Program-made: the position numbers and the translations under genes
Part shown: one piece after another, positions 1 to 7,612 of the stretch
Position numbering within the stretch: the stretch's first letter is position 1
Layout: every line of letters starts with the position of its first letter
Notes under the pieces: model-generated
The model's input: only the letters and a program-made list of their open reading frames with translations
What the model was told of the DNA's origin: nothing
Database searches by the model: none
NCBI GenBank assembly: GCA_045576175.1
Contig: JAZNFW010000117.1
Span: forward strand, 1-24,712
Direction of reading: 5' to 3'
Length of the DNA: 24,712 nt
DNA from: RGIG8748 sp045576175
GTDB taxonomy: Bacteria > Bacillota > Clostridia > UMGS1810

Positions 1-9
1 CAAGCGGTC

Positions 10-498
10 TTAGGAAGACAAGGGTCTCTTACAACTCCTTGGCTCACAGAACGACATGGCTACGATCCGACTTACTTTTTTAAGATGCATACCGATTAAA
101 GTGAGGCCTATATCTATGCCTGCATCTGCACAAATCTGCTCCACTGCCACGGGATTTTTAAAGTGCTTGTACGCCTCCGTTGCAAAAGAGCCTCCCGCCT
201 TTGGCCAGGGGACAACATTTACTATTTCCGCATTTGGCACGGCATCTCTTTCCACTATTATGGCCCTATTAAGATGCTCGCAGCACTGTGCCGCAAGGTA
301 TATCCCCTCGCCCTTAAACACATCATACAGGCTTTCAAATAGCACCTTGGCGGTATCGGGGCTGGAGTTTGTACCCCAATGGCTTCCCAAAACCTCGCTT
401 GTGGAACAACCCACAACAACTATGTCGCCTTTTTTAAGATGTGCCTTTTCAATTAAATCTTTAGCACAGATTTTGCACTGCCTTGCAATATTATCCAT
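10..498 (-). CDS. ywlG: TIGR01440/DUF436 (UPF0340) family protein, YwlG-like
   Basis: Small cytosolic protein of the UPF0340/DUF436 family, whose biochemical role is not established. About 162 residues from the chosen start. Family hallmarks are clear: the GCSTSEVLGSHWGT block near residue 35, QCCEHLNRA near 75, VPWPKAGGSFA near 100, and ADAGIDIGLTLIGMHLKK at about 125-142. I start it at the ATG ending at 498, because AGGAGG lies 6 nt upstream; an in-frame ATG five codons earlier has no such site. It overlaps the end of the MATE gene by 8 nt, so it is probably translated from the same mRNA. After HLKK the last 20 or so residues do not resemble the conserved tail I remember for this family (a VPVR...ARTRPKLIGG-like segment). 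The end may therefore be frameshifted or divergent. Confidence 0.85.
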   Translation of the reverse strand: MDNIARQCKICAKDLIEKAHLKKGDIVVVGCSTSEVLGSHWGTNSSPDTAKVLFESLYDVFKGEGIYLAAQCCEHLNRAIIVERDAVPNAEIVNVVPWPKAGGSFATEAYKHFKNPVAVEQICADAGIDIGLTLIGMHLKKVSRIVAMSFCEPRSCKRPLSS

Positions 499-1882
499 GT
501 ATATCCTCCTCAACCAGGTTTCTTACCCAAATTTTACTCTTTAAAAGTATAAAGCCTATCGCTGCCTTTAAAACATCTGTTGCCTGTACTGCTACATAGG
601 TCACTGCAACTGTTGCAAACGAGCGAAAAATGAATGCCGTGGATACGGCTACAAAAAGCACAAAGTATCCATCGAAAAGAGATGTAATAAACACTCTTCC
701 GCCTGCACGAAGTGTGAAGTATGATGAATTCTCGTAGCACAAAAACGGCATAAACACTGAAGACGCCTTTATAAAATACACCGAGAAATTCTCTGCTTCA
801 TAAGACACATTATATATGTACGGCACAAAATCTGCCATAAAGAATGTTACTAAACCAATCACTACACTAACACACAAAGCAAAAAAATTGAGCTTTCGGA
901 CATTGTCAACCGCCCCATCAAAATCATTGGCACCCAAATCTCTGCCTGCTACGATACCCACCGCTATTCCAAGAGAACGGAAAGTGATATTCATAAGGTT
1001 AACTACCGATGATGATATACTGTAGCCTGCTACCGCCGCAAGACCATAGCTACTATAGCACATAGCAAGGAGGGACATCCCTATAGCCCAGATAAGCTCG
1101 TTTATTAAAAGCGGTATTCCCTTTTTAAGAAATTCCTTTGCAGCACCAAGGGGTATCCAAAGGCTAATTAATGCACCCTTGAAATAGGGGCTTTTCCTTT
1201 TTGTTTTGTGCACATACAATAGTACCACAGTACACTCTACAAATCTTGAGATTACAGTACCCAGTGCGGCACCCTCAACACCCATAGCAGGGAAAATGCC
1301 TATACCGAAAATCAAAAGATAGTTTAAAAGAGTGTTAACCGCCACGGCGCAAAGCCCCGCCACCATAGGCAAAAAGGTTGAGCCTGTTTCCTTGAGAGTG
1401 CTTGAATAGACCTGAGCTATAACATACGGCACAAGGCCTACGAGCATTATCCTTAAGTATTTAATGGCAAACTTAAGTGCCAGAGCTACATCGCAATCGT
1501 AGCTGCCATCGTGAAGGTAAAGGCTTATAAAAAACTTTGCCCCAAAGGTAAGTGCACAAAATGCAAGTGCCATAAGAAATGCACACACGATAAACTTAAA
1601 ACGGATGGTATAGCGTATGCCGTCGTTATCCTTCTTGCCAAAGTACTGCGAGGTAAAAATTCCCGCACCGCTTACTGCTCCGAAAATGCCAAGGTTGAAT
1701 ATAAAAAGAAGCTGATTGACTATGGCAACGGCGGAAACCTGTTCTGTGCCCAGAGTGCCCACCATAACATTGTCGAGCATATTGACAAGGTTGGTTATGA
1801 AGTTTTGCACTATGATAGGAACTGCCAGTGTGAGCACCATTTTGTAAAATGCTCTGTCCCCTATGAATTTTTTAAGCCGCAT
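491..1882 (-). CDS. MATE family multidrug/cation efflux transporter
   Basis: Integral membrane antiporter of the MATE (multidrug and toxic compound extrusion) family, which exports cationic drugs or metabolites using a Na+ or H+ gradient. At 463 residues it has the usual length and a pattern of about 12 hydrophobic segments. The N-terminal half shows the typical LAVPIIVQNFITNLVNMLDNVMVG stretch (helix 1, residues about 17-41) and GIFTSQYFGKKD near residue 75. A second related repeat follows in the C-terminal half (KEFLKKGIPLLINELIW, about 250 onward). The ATG at 1880-1882 has GAGG 6 nt upstream. It begins 8 nt after mgtE and overlaps ywlG, suggesting one leftward unit. The substrate cannot be read from the sequence. 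MATE proteins are often near Mg2+ or metal genes only by chance, so I infer no shared job. Confidence 0.93.
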   Translation of the reverse strand: MRLKKFIGDRAFYKMVLTLAVPIIVQNFITNLVNMLDNVMVGTLGTEQVSAVAIVNQLLFIFNLGIFGAVSGAGIFTSQYFGKKDNDGIRYTIRFKFIVCAFLMALAFCALTFGAKFFISLYLHDGSYDCDVALALKFAIKYLRIMLVGLVPYVIAQVYSSTLKETGSTFLPMVAGLCAVAVNTLLNYLLIFGIGIFPAMGVEGAALGTVISRFVECTVVLLYVHKTKRKSPYFKGALISLWIPLGAAKEFLKKGIPLLINELIWAIGMSLLAMCYSSYGLAAVAGYSISSSVVNLMNITFRSLGIAVGIVAGRDLGANDFDGAVDNVRKLNFFALCVSVVIGLVTFFMADFVPYIYNVSYEAENFSVYFIKASSVFMPFLCYENSSYFTLRAGGRVFITSLFDGYFVLFVAVSTAFIFRSFATVAVTYVAVQATDVLKAAIGFILLKSKIWVRNLVEEDIHG

Positions 1883-1890
1883 AAAAAACC

Positions 1891-3240
1891 TCAGATATTT
1901 AGAAAAATTCCTGCCACAGTAAAATAAATAAGCAGTGACAGTGCGTCAACTATTGTTGTAATAAAAGGACTTGCCATGACTGCCGGGTCAAAGCCTATTT
2001 TTTTGGCACCAATGGGCAAAACACAGCCTATAAGCTTTGCAAAAGTGACAGCAAAAATGAGTGTGAGCGCTATAACAAGTGACACTCTAACAGATAGTCT
2101 ATCTAAAAACAAGCATTTTAAAAACATGGTAATACTAAGTGTTAAACCACACAAAATGGCCACACGAACTTCCTTCCATATTACCCTGAAGGTATCTCTA
2201 TACTCTATTTCTCCGACGGAGAGCCCATGAATAATTGTAACAGATGCCTGCGAGCCGGAATTACCTGCTGTATTCATTATCATAGGTATAAACGCTGTGA
2301 GTATGATTTGTGCTTTGAGAGCATTTTCAAAACTAGACATTATCATACCAGTAAAGGTTGCAAGAAGCATAAGTAAAATAAGCCACGGTATTCGTTTTTT
2401 CCAGGTTTCGAATACCCCGGTACGCATATACGGTCTGTCATTTGGAACGATAGCCGCCATCTTTTCCATATCCTCTGCAGCTTCGTCCTGAAGTACATCG
2501 ATAGCATCGTCAAATGTAACGATACCCACCATTCGCTTTTCTTCGTCCACTACAGGAAGGGCAATAAAGTTGTACTTGTCAAAAATATATGCAACGCTTT
2601 CCTTATCCTCTGTGGTCTGCACATATATGGGGTTTGTTTCCATTATGCTTTCTATAAGCTCATCGCCTGCGCTAAGGAGCAAATCCTTTACGGTTACAAT
2701 GCCTGTAAGCTTATTGTTTTGTGTGACATAACAGGTGTATATGGTTTCCTTGTCGAGCCCTGTGCGTCTTATATGCAAGATAGCATCATCTACCGTCATA
2801 TTTCCTTTGAGGCTCACATACTCAGTTGTCATAATGCTTCCCGCACTGTCGTCAGGATACTGCAAAATCATATTGATGCTTTTTCTGGTGTCGGCATCGG
2901 CTGCACGCAAAATCCTCTTTACCACATTTGCAGGCATTTCCTCTATGATGTCTACGGCGTCATCTACATAGATCTCGTCTATGACTTCCTTTAGTCCCCT
3001 ATCCCTAAAGTTGTGGATAAGCTCCTCCTGCTGCTCGCTCTCCATCTCGACAAAGGTATCTGCCGCCAAATCCTTGGGCGTAATGCGAAATGCTATTGCG
3101 AGTTCATCACCCTCTAATTCCGACAAAAACTGCGCTATGTCGGCAGGATTCATATCGGCAAGAAGCTCTTTGAGTTTTACATATTGCTTAGTATGCAAAA
3201 GCTCCAGTGCCATATCAAGTGTCACTTTTTCTTCGTTCAT
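1891..3240 (-). CDS. mgtE: Magnesium transporter MgtE
   Basis: Mg2+-selective channel/transporter of the inner membrane, 449 residues, full length for the family. Domain order is textbook: a helical MgtE-N domain (about 15-125), the junction YPDDSAGSIM (128-137), a tandem CBS pair (about 138-260) that senses cytosolic Mg2+, a plug helix, and five transmembrane helices from about residue 284. Pore motifs are present: GNSGSQ at 326-331 and DPAVMASPFITTIVD at 418-432. The final Asp sits where the pore Mg2+-binding Asp lies in the Thermus enzyme. The ATG is preceded by GGGAGGA. The gene has its own promoter and a leader of about 240 nt; that leader and a hairpin over its ribosome-binding site suggest control at the RNA level. 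Confidence 0.97.
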   Translation of the reverse strand: MNEEKVTLDMALELLHTKQYVKLKELLADMNPADIAQFLSELEGDELAIAFRITPKDLAADTFVEMESEQQEELIHNFRDRGLKEVIDEIYVDDAVDIIEEMPANVVKRILRAADADTRKSINMILQYPDDSAGSIMTTEYVSLKGNMTVDDAILHIRRTGLDKETIYTCYVTQNNKLTGIVTVKDLLLSAGDELIESIMETNPIYVQTTEDKESVAYIFDKYNFIALPVVDEEKRMVGIVTFDDAIDVLQDEAAEDMEKMAAIVPNDRPYMRTGVFETWKKRIPWLILLMLLATFTGMIMSSFENALKAQIILTAFIPMIMNTAGNSGSQASVTIIHGLSVGEIEYRDTFRVIWKEVRVAILCGLTLSITMFLKCLFLDRLSVRVSLVIALTLIFAVTFAKLIGCVLPIGAKKIGFDPAVMASPFITTIVDALSLLIYFTVAGIFLNI

Positions 3241-3248
3241 TTTCTTGT

Positions 3249-3278
3249 CCTCCCACTCTGAATTCTATGTTTGGGAAG
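3249..3278 (-). promoter_or_regulatory. Hairpin sequestering the mgtE ribosome-binding site
   Basis: On the minus strand CUUCCCA (3272-3278) can pair with UGGGAGG (3249-3255), which contains the Shine-Dalgarno sequence of mgtE. This gives seven pairs, one of them G-U, around a 16-nt loop. Such pairing would hide the ribosome-binding site and fits translational control of the transporter by the upstream leader. The pairing is visible; its regulatory use is inferred. Confidence 0.45.
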
Positions 3279-3311
3279 GAAGTATGGTGCTCAATTATAG
3301 AAATGGCAAAA

Positions 3312-3470
3312 CGGATGCTTAGCGCCCGTATGACCACAATGTAATCTTTCTTCTATACTTGCTTTGTGTGACAAACAGACGCACAAAAAGCAAGCGTATC
3401 TAAAAAACTACACCCATGATAATTGGTACTTATACTGCCTTCGGCGTCCATTTAATCTCACCTCACTCAA
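3312..3470 (-). ncRNA. Candidate divergent Mg2+-sensing (M-box-like) leader RNA of mgtE
   Basis: This is the core of the untranslated leader between the mgtE promoter and gene. In RNA order it has AGGUGAG (3457-3463), GACGCCGAAGG (3438-3448), GGGUGUAG (3408-3415), a long hairpin and CAUAC followed by GCGCUAAGC (3317-3332). From memory, the ykoK/M-box aptamer shows AGGUGAGGC, GCUGCCC, GACGCCAAUGGG, AUGUAGC and CAUA-AGUGCUAAAGC in this order, so most motifs recur but the GCUGCCC element and its spacing are missing. M-box riboswitches commonly precede mgtE in Firmicutes. I call it a candidate only; it could be an unrelated structured leader. Confidence 0.35.
3358..3394 (-). repeat. Long hairpin in the mgtE leader
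   Basis: Inverted repeat with 13-nt arms at 3358-3370 and 3382-3394, one mismatch and an 11-nt loop. It carries no following U-tract, so it is not an obvious terminator. It is probably a stem of the structured leader. Confidence 0.6.
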
Positions 3471-3487
3471 AGTTATCAATAGCTATT

Positions 3488-3516
3488 ATTTTACCACAAC
3501 GGCAAAAAAAGCTCAA
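3488..3516 (-). promoter_or_regulatory. Sigma-A promoter of the mgtE unit
   Basis: On the minus strand TTGAGC (3511-3516) is separated by 17 nt from TAAAAT (3488-3493). Transcription would start near 3481 and leave about 240 nt of untranslated leader before mgtE. It lies just beyond the lgt stop codon, and no hairpin terminator is visible between them, so some read-through from lgt is possible. Confidence 0.65.
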
Positions 3517-3531
3517 TAGATTTTATGAATT

Positions 3532-4392
3532 TTATTGTATGGTTTGCACGATATCGTTGTTGTTTTTTCGTTTTTTAAAACCGTATATCATAAAAGCTAT
3601 ACCAACAAGTGCACAAATTAGTGCAACAATCTGCGAAACCCTGAAACTGCCTATAAGAAGGCTGTCTGTTCTCAATCCCTCTATAAAGAATCTTCCAAGC
3701 CCGTAGCTTATAAGGTAAGAGAAGAAAATCTGTCCGTCGAACCTTCTTTTTCCAAACAAAGCAAGAAAGATTACAAGAAACACAAAATTCCAAAGCGACT
3801 CATAAAGAAAAGTGGGATGCACGGGCATATTTGGATTAACCTCCATACCGTCGGCAAGAAGCTCATAGAGCTGACTTTCGATTCTGTCGCCTGTCATACC
3901 CCACGGCAAATTGGTGTTTGCACCAAACGCCTCCTGATTTACAAAGTTGCCCCATCTGCCTATGCTTTGACCTATGAGAAGTCCTATTGCACCTATATCA
4001 CAAAACAAAGAAAGATTTTCTTTTTTTATTTTGCAGTATATAACTGCCACTATTACTGCACCTATTACAGCTCCATATATGGCAATTCCGCCGTTCCATA
4101 TCGCAATAATCTCGTCGGGATGCAAGCTGTAATAATCCCATCTGAATACAACATAGTAGAGCCTTGCACAGACTATTGAAATAGGTGTGGCTATAAGAAC
4201 TATATCTATGACGGTGTCCTGCTTCATACCATATTTTTTGGCAAGGTATAATGCACAGGTTACCGCTACAAGAAAGCCTATTGCAATTATGATTCCGTAC
4301 CAATACACATTTTTGTCTCCAATGGTAAAGGCAACTCTATCAATATTAAACGAAAGATTTAATCGCGGGAAAGAAATGTAGGACTCATTCAT
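3532..4392 (-). CDS. lgt: Phosphatidylglycerol--prolipoprotein diacylglyceryl transferase
   Basis: Membrane enzyme that transfers diacylglycerol from phosphatidylglycerol to the lipobox cysteine of prolipoproteins, the first step of lipoprotein maturation. The 286-residue protein has about seven hydrophobic helices. The Lgt signature GRWGNFVNQEAFG lies at residues 145-157, including the essential Arg and Asn, and HPTFLYES lies at 192-199. I chose the ATG at 4390-4392 because an AAAGGA site precedes it; the in-frame ATG at 4410 lacks one. It starts 14 nt after the second M16 peptidase gene and is likely cotranscribed with that pair. The next lipoprotein enzyme, LspA, is encoded 5 kb away on the other strand. 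Confidence 0.96.
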   Translation of the reverse strand: MNESYISFPRLNLSFNIDRVAFTIGDKNVYWYGIIIAIGFLVAVTCALYLAKKYGMKQDTVIDIVLIATPISIVCARLYYVVFRWDYYSLHPDEIIAIWNGGIAIYGAVIGAVIVAVIYCKIKKENLSLFCDIGAIGLLIGQSIGRWGNFVNQEAFGANTNLPWGMTGDRIESQLYELLADGMEVNPNMPVHPTFLYESLWNFVFLVIFLALFGKRRFDGQIFFSYLISYGLGRFFIEGLRTDSLLIGSFRVSQIVALICALVGIAFMIYGFKKRKNNNDIVQTIQ

Positions 4393-4406
4393 ATATCTTT
4401 TTCCTT

Positions 4407-5693
4407 TCAATGAGTTGGGAAAACCACACTCATCGCCATATTTTCTTCTGTAAATATTTCTTTGAATACCTGTGTTACATACTCAAGGTCAACACTTTCG
4501 AACACATCGGTAAAGCTGAATATATTAACTCCGCCCAAGATGTAGCGGGTAACAAGATTTCCTATGGTTTCAACATTGTTAAAGCCCCTTAAATATGAGC
4601 CGTAAAATGCCTTTCGAACTCTCTCGAATTCATCCTTATCAAAGCCTGTGCGGTGTATTTCATTTATCTTTTCCATCACCTTTTCTTTGACTTTTTCGGG
4701 TTTTTCGCTCTCACCTGCAATTATTGCACAGGCAAATTCTGTCTCGGTGGAGTTATCGGTACCAAAGTTTTCGTTTATAAGTCCTTCCTCATACATCGAG
4801 GTATAGAGGGTGCTACTTCTTCCAAAGAGAATTCTTGATATAATTTCCACAGCAATTTCTCTTTTTAAAACCTCGTTGCCTTCTTTGAGATAATTGTCCT
4901 TAAAACCGATGTTAAAAAGCGGTATGGATACGCTTGCTCGTGCCTCTATATACTTTTGGCATATTTCTTTTGGCTCCTTGTCAAAAATTCTTTCAATCGC
5001 CTTAGGTGCACGCTCTTTTTTAATTACCTTGTCTACAGTGGAAAATACCTTTTCTACATCCACATCGCCCACAACACACACCACCATATTTGAAGGATTA
5101 TAGAATGTGTTGTAGCACTTATAGAGAATGTCTTTGTCTATTTTTGAAATACTTTCCACAGTTCCTGCAATATCTATACGCACGGGGTTTACGTGGTAAA
5201 GTGCCTTTAAGAGATTGAACATAACCATCCACTGTCCGTCATCATCATACATACGAATTTCCTGACCTATTATGCCCTGCTCTTTTTTTACATTTTCCTC
5301 TGTAAAATACGGGTCGCCGACATATGAAAGCAGATGTTCAAAGCTCTCATAAAAATTGTCCGTACACGAAAACAGATAATTTGTGTATGTGAACGAGGTA
5401 AACGCGTTTGCATTTGCGCCGTAGAGGGCAAATTTGTCAAAGGCGTTGCTGCCGTCGCTCTGCTCAAACATTTTGTGCTCAAGAAAGTGTGCAACACCGT
5501 CGGGTATGGTTAAGGGAGCATCGTCATCTATCGGCACAAAACGGTTGTTTACTGAACCGAATTTGGTGGCAAAGGTTGCATACTTTTTTACACAGCCTTT
5601 TTTGGGGATAACGAACACACCAAGACCGCTCTCGTGCTCGCCTATATACATAGTTTCCTTAAGGGATGCGTTTTCTATTTTTGTGTATTTCAA
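4407..5693 (-). CDS. ymfH: M16 family metallopeptidase, catalytic subunit (YmfH-like)
   Basis: Zinc peptidase of the pitrilysin/insulinase M16 family, 428 residues. The inverted zinc motif HxxEH is intact as HFLEHKMFE at about residues 69-77. The third ligand Glu is expected in NVKKEQGIIGQEIRMYDDD about 75 residues later, where two conserved-looking Glu residues occur. The C-terminal half is a second M16 fold without the motif. Translation begins at a TTG (5691-5693) with AAGGTGA 6 nt upstream; the preceding M16 gene stops 1 nt before it. The tight coupling with a partner lacking the zinc motif matches the two-subunit M16B architecture of the B. subtilis ymfF-ymfH pair. Its peptide substrate cannot be deduced. 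Confidence 0.93.
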   Translation of the reverse strand: MKYTKIENASLKETMYIGEHESGLGVFVIPKKGCVKKYATFATKFGSVNNRFVPIDDDAPLTIPDGVAHFLEHKMFEQSDGSNAFDKFALYGANANAFTSFTYTNYLFSCTDNFYESFEHLLSYVGDPYFTEENVKKEQGIIGQEIRMYDDDGQWMVMFNLLKALYHVNPVRIDIAGTVESISKIDKDILYKCYNTFYNPSNMVVCVVGDVDVEKVFSTVDKVIKKERAPKAIERIFDKEPKEICQKYIEARASVSIPLFNIGFKDNYLKEGNEVLKREIAVEIISRILFGRSSTLYTSMYEEGLINENFGTDNSTETEFACAIIAGESEKPEKVKEKVMEKINEIHRTGFDKDEFERVRKAFYGSYLRGFNNVETIGNLVTRYILGGVNIFSFTDVFESVDLEYVTQVFKEIFTEENMAMSVVFPTH

Positions 5694-5694
5694 T

Positions 5695-6966
5695 TTAATT
5701 CACCTTACCCTTCAAGAAATAGACTGTATTAAGGCTTACCGATGAAAGTGCATCTGTTACATCCTCTTTTTTAACTTTCCTTACCTTTTCTACCGCTTCG
5801 TCAATTGTGTCGTGGTTGCTCGAAAAACACTGCGAGCGGTAATATTCCTTCATGGAATATGCACTGTCTTTAAACGACAGATAGGTGTTTACAATGTAGT
5901 TTCGTGCCACCTCAAGCTCTTCATCCGTAAAGTCACCCTTTGCAATATTCTTTAGCTGTTTTTCTATCTCGGATTTTGCCTTTTCATAATCTTCGAACTC
6001 TATTCCCGAGCTTACTAGCATAACCGCACGGAACTTGTCGAGCATAGATGATGCATAGTAGCAAAGGCTCATCTGCTCTCTTACTGTATTAAACAGTCTC
6101 GAATGTGCACCTGCACCATAAATACTGTTTGCCACAAGAAGTGCATAATACTTTTCGTCATCCATAGTTATTTGAGTAGTAAAGCCCATAGAGAGCTTAC
6201 CCTGTGCAACATCGAACTCATCCTCGGCATACCTTACCTCATCGCACGCCTCTACAACGCCTCTTGAATATTCTATGGGTTCGATTTCAAAATCGAAATC
6301 CTTAAAGTAGTCTTCAATAAAGCCTACAAATTCTTGGAGGTCGATATCGCCTACGGCAAAAATATCCACAGGGCTTTTTGTTATGATTTCTTTGTAATGA
6401 CGAGAAACTGTCTTTGCATCTATCTTTTCCAAGTCCTCCAGATAACCGAATTCGAATATGGAATTCTCGTGACCCTGACACATTTCCTCAATACAGCGGA
6501 AGTTGGCATAGGTACGCTTATCGTTTATAAGTCCTTCTATATCATCCTTCAAATTTTGTTTTTCACCCTCTACGATATCACTGTCGAAAAGACCATCGTT
6601 AAGATTTGGTTTAAAGATTAAATCCAGCATAAGCTCGGTGCATTTTTTGGCAATGTTTTCGCTTATATAGTCATCGGACAAAAAGTTTACAGAAGAAACT
6701 ATGCTCTGAACATATGCCTTCTTTGCAATATTTACATCGTACAATGTGCCGTACAAATCATCTGCATAAGTGCTTAGTGCATTCATATCCTTGCACTTTA
6801 CCGTGCCTCTGGTAAGGAGCTTAGACAAAAGTGCGTTGGTAGTAGCCTCTTCTCTTTTAAGCTTGCGGTTTAAGTACATACTCATAGACACCGTCTTGTA
6901 CTTTGTATCGGGGATATAATAGAGGTTTATTCCCTTTAAAATTTCTCTTTTTATAATATCTGCCAT
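5695..6966 (-). CDS. ymfF: M16 family peptidase-like protein, non-catalytic partner (YmfF-like)
   Basis: M16-fold protein of 423 residues, paired with the catalytic subunit that follows it. Where the zinc motif should be, the sequence reads NALLSKLLTRGTVKC, with no HxxEH, so it cannot bind the metal alone. The C-terminal half keeps GAGAHSRLFNTVREQMSLCYY (about residue 285 onward), the glycine-rich Arg/Tyr region with which the non-catalytic M16B subunit helps bind substrate. I start it at the ATG at 6964-6966, preceded by AAAGGA 7 nt upstream. The open frame continues 51 codons upstream, but that stretch is AT-rich, low-complexity and non-coding in appearance. It heads a ymfF-ymfH-lgt unit and is divergent from spoVG. 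I found no clear promoter for it. Confidence 0.91.
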   Translation of the reverse strand: MADIIKREILKGINLYYIPDTKYKTVSMSMYLNRKLKREEATTNALLSKLLTRGTVKCKDMNALSTYADDLYGTLYDVNIAKKAYVQSIVSSVNFLSDDYISENIAKKCTELMLDLIFKPNLNDGLFDSDIVEGEKQNLKDDIEGLINDKRTYANFRCIEEMCQGHENSIFEFGYLEDLEKIDAKTVSRHYKEIITKSPVDIFAVGDIDLQEFVGFIEDYFKDFDFEIEPIEYSRGVVEACDEVRYAEDEFDVAQGKLSMGFTTQITMDDEKYYALLVANSIYGAGAHSRLFNTVREQMSLCYYASSMLDKFRAVMLVSSGIEFEDYEKAKSEIEKQLKNIAKGDFTDEELEVARNYIVNTYLSFKDSAYSMKEYYRSQCFSSNHDTIDEAVEKVRKVKKEDVTDALSSVSLNTVYFLKGKVN

Positions 6967-7147
6967 AGCGAAATCCTTTCGTATAGATTGCACAAATAAA
7001 TATATGTTTATTTTAACACACAACACCAAAAAATACCACACATTTTTTGTAAAAATAACATATTTTTTCTTCTTGTGATTAAACACAAAAAAGATTTTAC
7101 ATTTTTGTCGAATATTCACGAATTTTCATCGGCATTATTGAAGAAAC

Positions 7148-7176
7148 TTGACAAAAACTCACAGTGAATGTATAAT
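7148..7176 (+). promoter_or_regulatory. Consensus sigma-A promoter of spoVG
   Basis: TTGACA (7148-7153), a 17-nt spacer and TATAAT (7171-7176) match the vegetative consensus at every position. It lies 42 nt upstream of the spoVG start. In B. subtilis spoVG is a sigma-H gene, so strong vegetative expression here is notable. Confidence 0.92.
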
Positions 7177-7218
7177 AGCCTATAAAGTAATTGTTTTACT
7201 TGAGAAGGAGTTTACGGT

Positions 7219-7482
7219 ATGGAAATCACAAGTATCAAAATCAAAAAGTTTGAAACCGAAAGCAAAATGAAGGCTATTGCATCTGTTACTTTCGATGATT
7301 GCTTCGCTGTACACGACATCAAGGTTATCGAAAACGAAGAAAAGGTGTTCATAGCAATGCCCAACAAGAGATTGAAGGACGGCACATTCAAGGATGTTGC
7401 TCACCCCATCAATTTTGAATTTAGGCAGTTCATAGAGTCAAAGGTTATCGAGGCATACAACAACGCAGAAATAGAAGAATAA
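7219..7482 (+). CDS. spoVG: SpoVG-family nucleic-acid-binding regulator
   Basis: Small 87-residue protein of the SpoVG family, known as DNA- and RNA-binding regulators that affect septation, virulence and metabolism. The opening MEITSIKIKKF, the central DDCFAVHDIKVIEN (about 29-42) and IAMPNKRLKDGTFKDVAHPI (about 48-67) are the family's conserved core, and the length is normal (about 84-97). AAGGAG lies upstream of the ATG. The gene stands alone between a consensus promoter and a strong terminator, so it is expected to be highly expressed as a single-gene transcript. In many Firmicutes spoVG sits near purR or glmU; here it does not. Confidence 0.96.
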   Translation: MEITSIKIKKFETESKMKAIASVTFDDCFAVHDIKVIENEEKVFIAMPNKRLKDGTFKDVAHPINFEFRQFIESKVIEAYNNAEIEE

Positions 7483-7496
7483 CATCAGTACTTTTT

Positions 7497-7525
7497 CCCC
7501 TCCGTTTTCGGAGGGGTTTTTATTT
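7497..7525 (+). terminator. Intrinsic terminator of spoVG
   Basis: CCCCTCCG (7497-7504), loop TTTT and CGGAGGGG (7509-7516) form a perfect 8-bp GC-rich stem followed by TTTTTATTT. It starts 14 nt after the spoVG stop codon. Confidence 0.95.
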
Positions 7526-7546
7526 GTGCTTTTAATCAAAAAAGTC

Positions 7547-7575
7547 TTGAAACTTTACATATAATGGGTTATAAT
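7547..7575 (+). promoter_or_regulatory. Sigma-A promoter of proS-lspA-rluD
   Basis: TTGAAA (7547-7552), 17 nt, TATAAT (7570-7575). The expected start near 7582 leaves about 30 nt of leader, too short for a T-box. This tRNA synthetase gene therefore appears not to be controlled that way. Confidence 0.85.
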
Positions 7576-7612
7576 AATTCTATATGTTTAACACACGAGA
7601 GGATTTTGCAAA

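Noticed and set aside
1511..1927. Long plus-strand frame (138 codons) opposite the MATE gene
   Set aside because: Lys/Cys/His-rich translation with no recognisable domain; it is the antisense shadow of a well-supported membrane protein gene.
7073..7088. TTGTG-ATTAAA-CACAA inverted repeat in the ymfF-spoVG intergenic region, Rex-box-like
   Set aside because: Arms are only 5 nt, the region is very AT-rich, and the centre does not match the Rex consensus closely enough to call.
6967..7119. 51-codon N-terminal extension of the first M16 gene
   Set aside because: AT-rich, low-complexity and without family homology; a good AAAGGA site and ATG lie at 6966, matching the usual protein length.
7576..7612. 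T-box or other riboswitch upstream of proS
   Set aside because: Only about 30 nt lie between the predicted transcription start and the gene, too little for a T-box.
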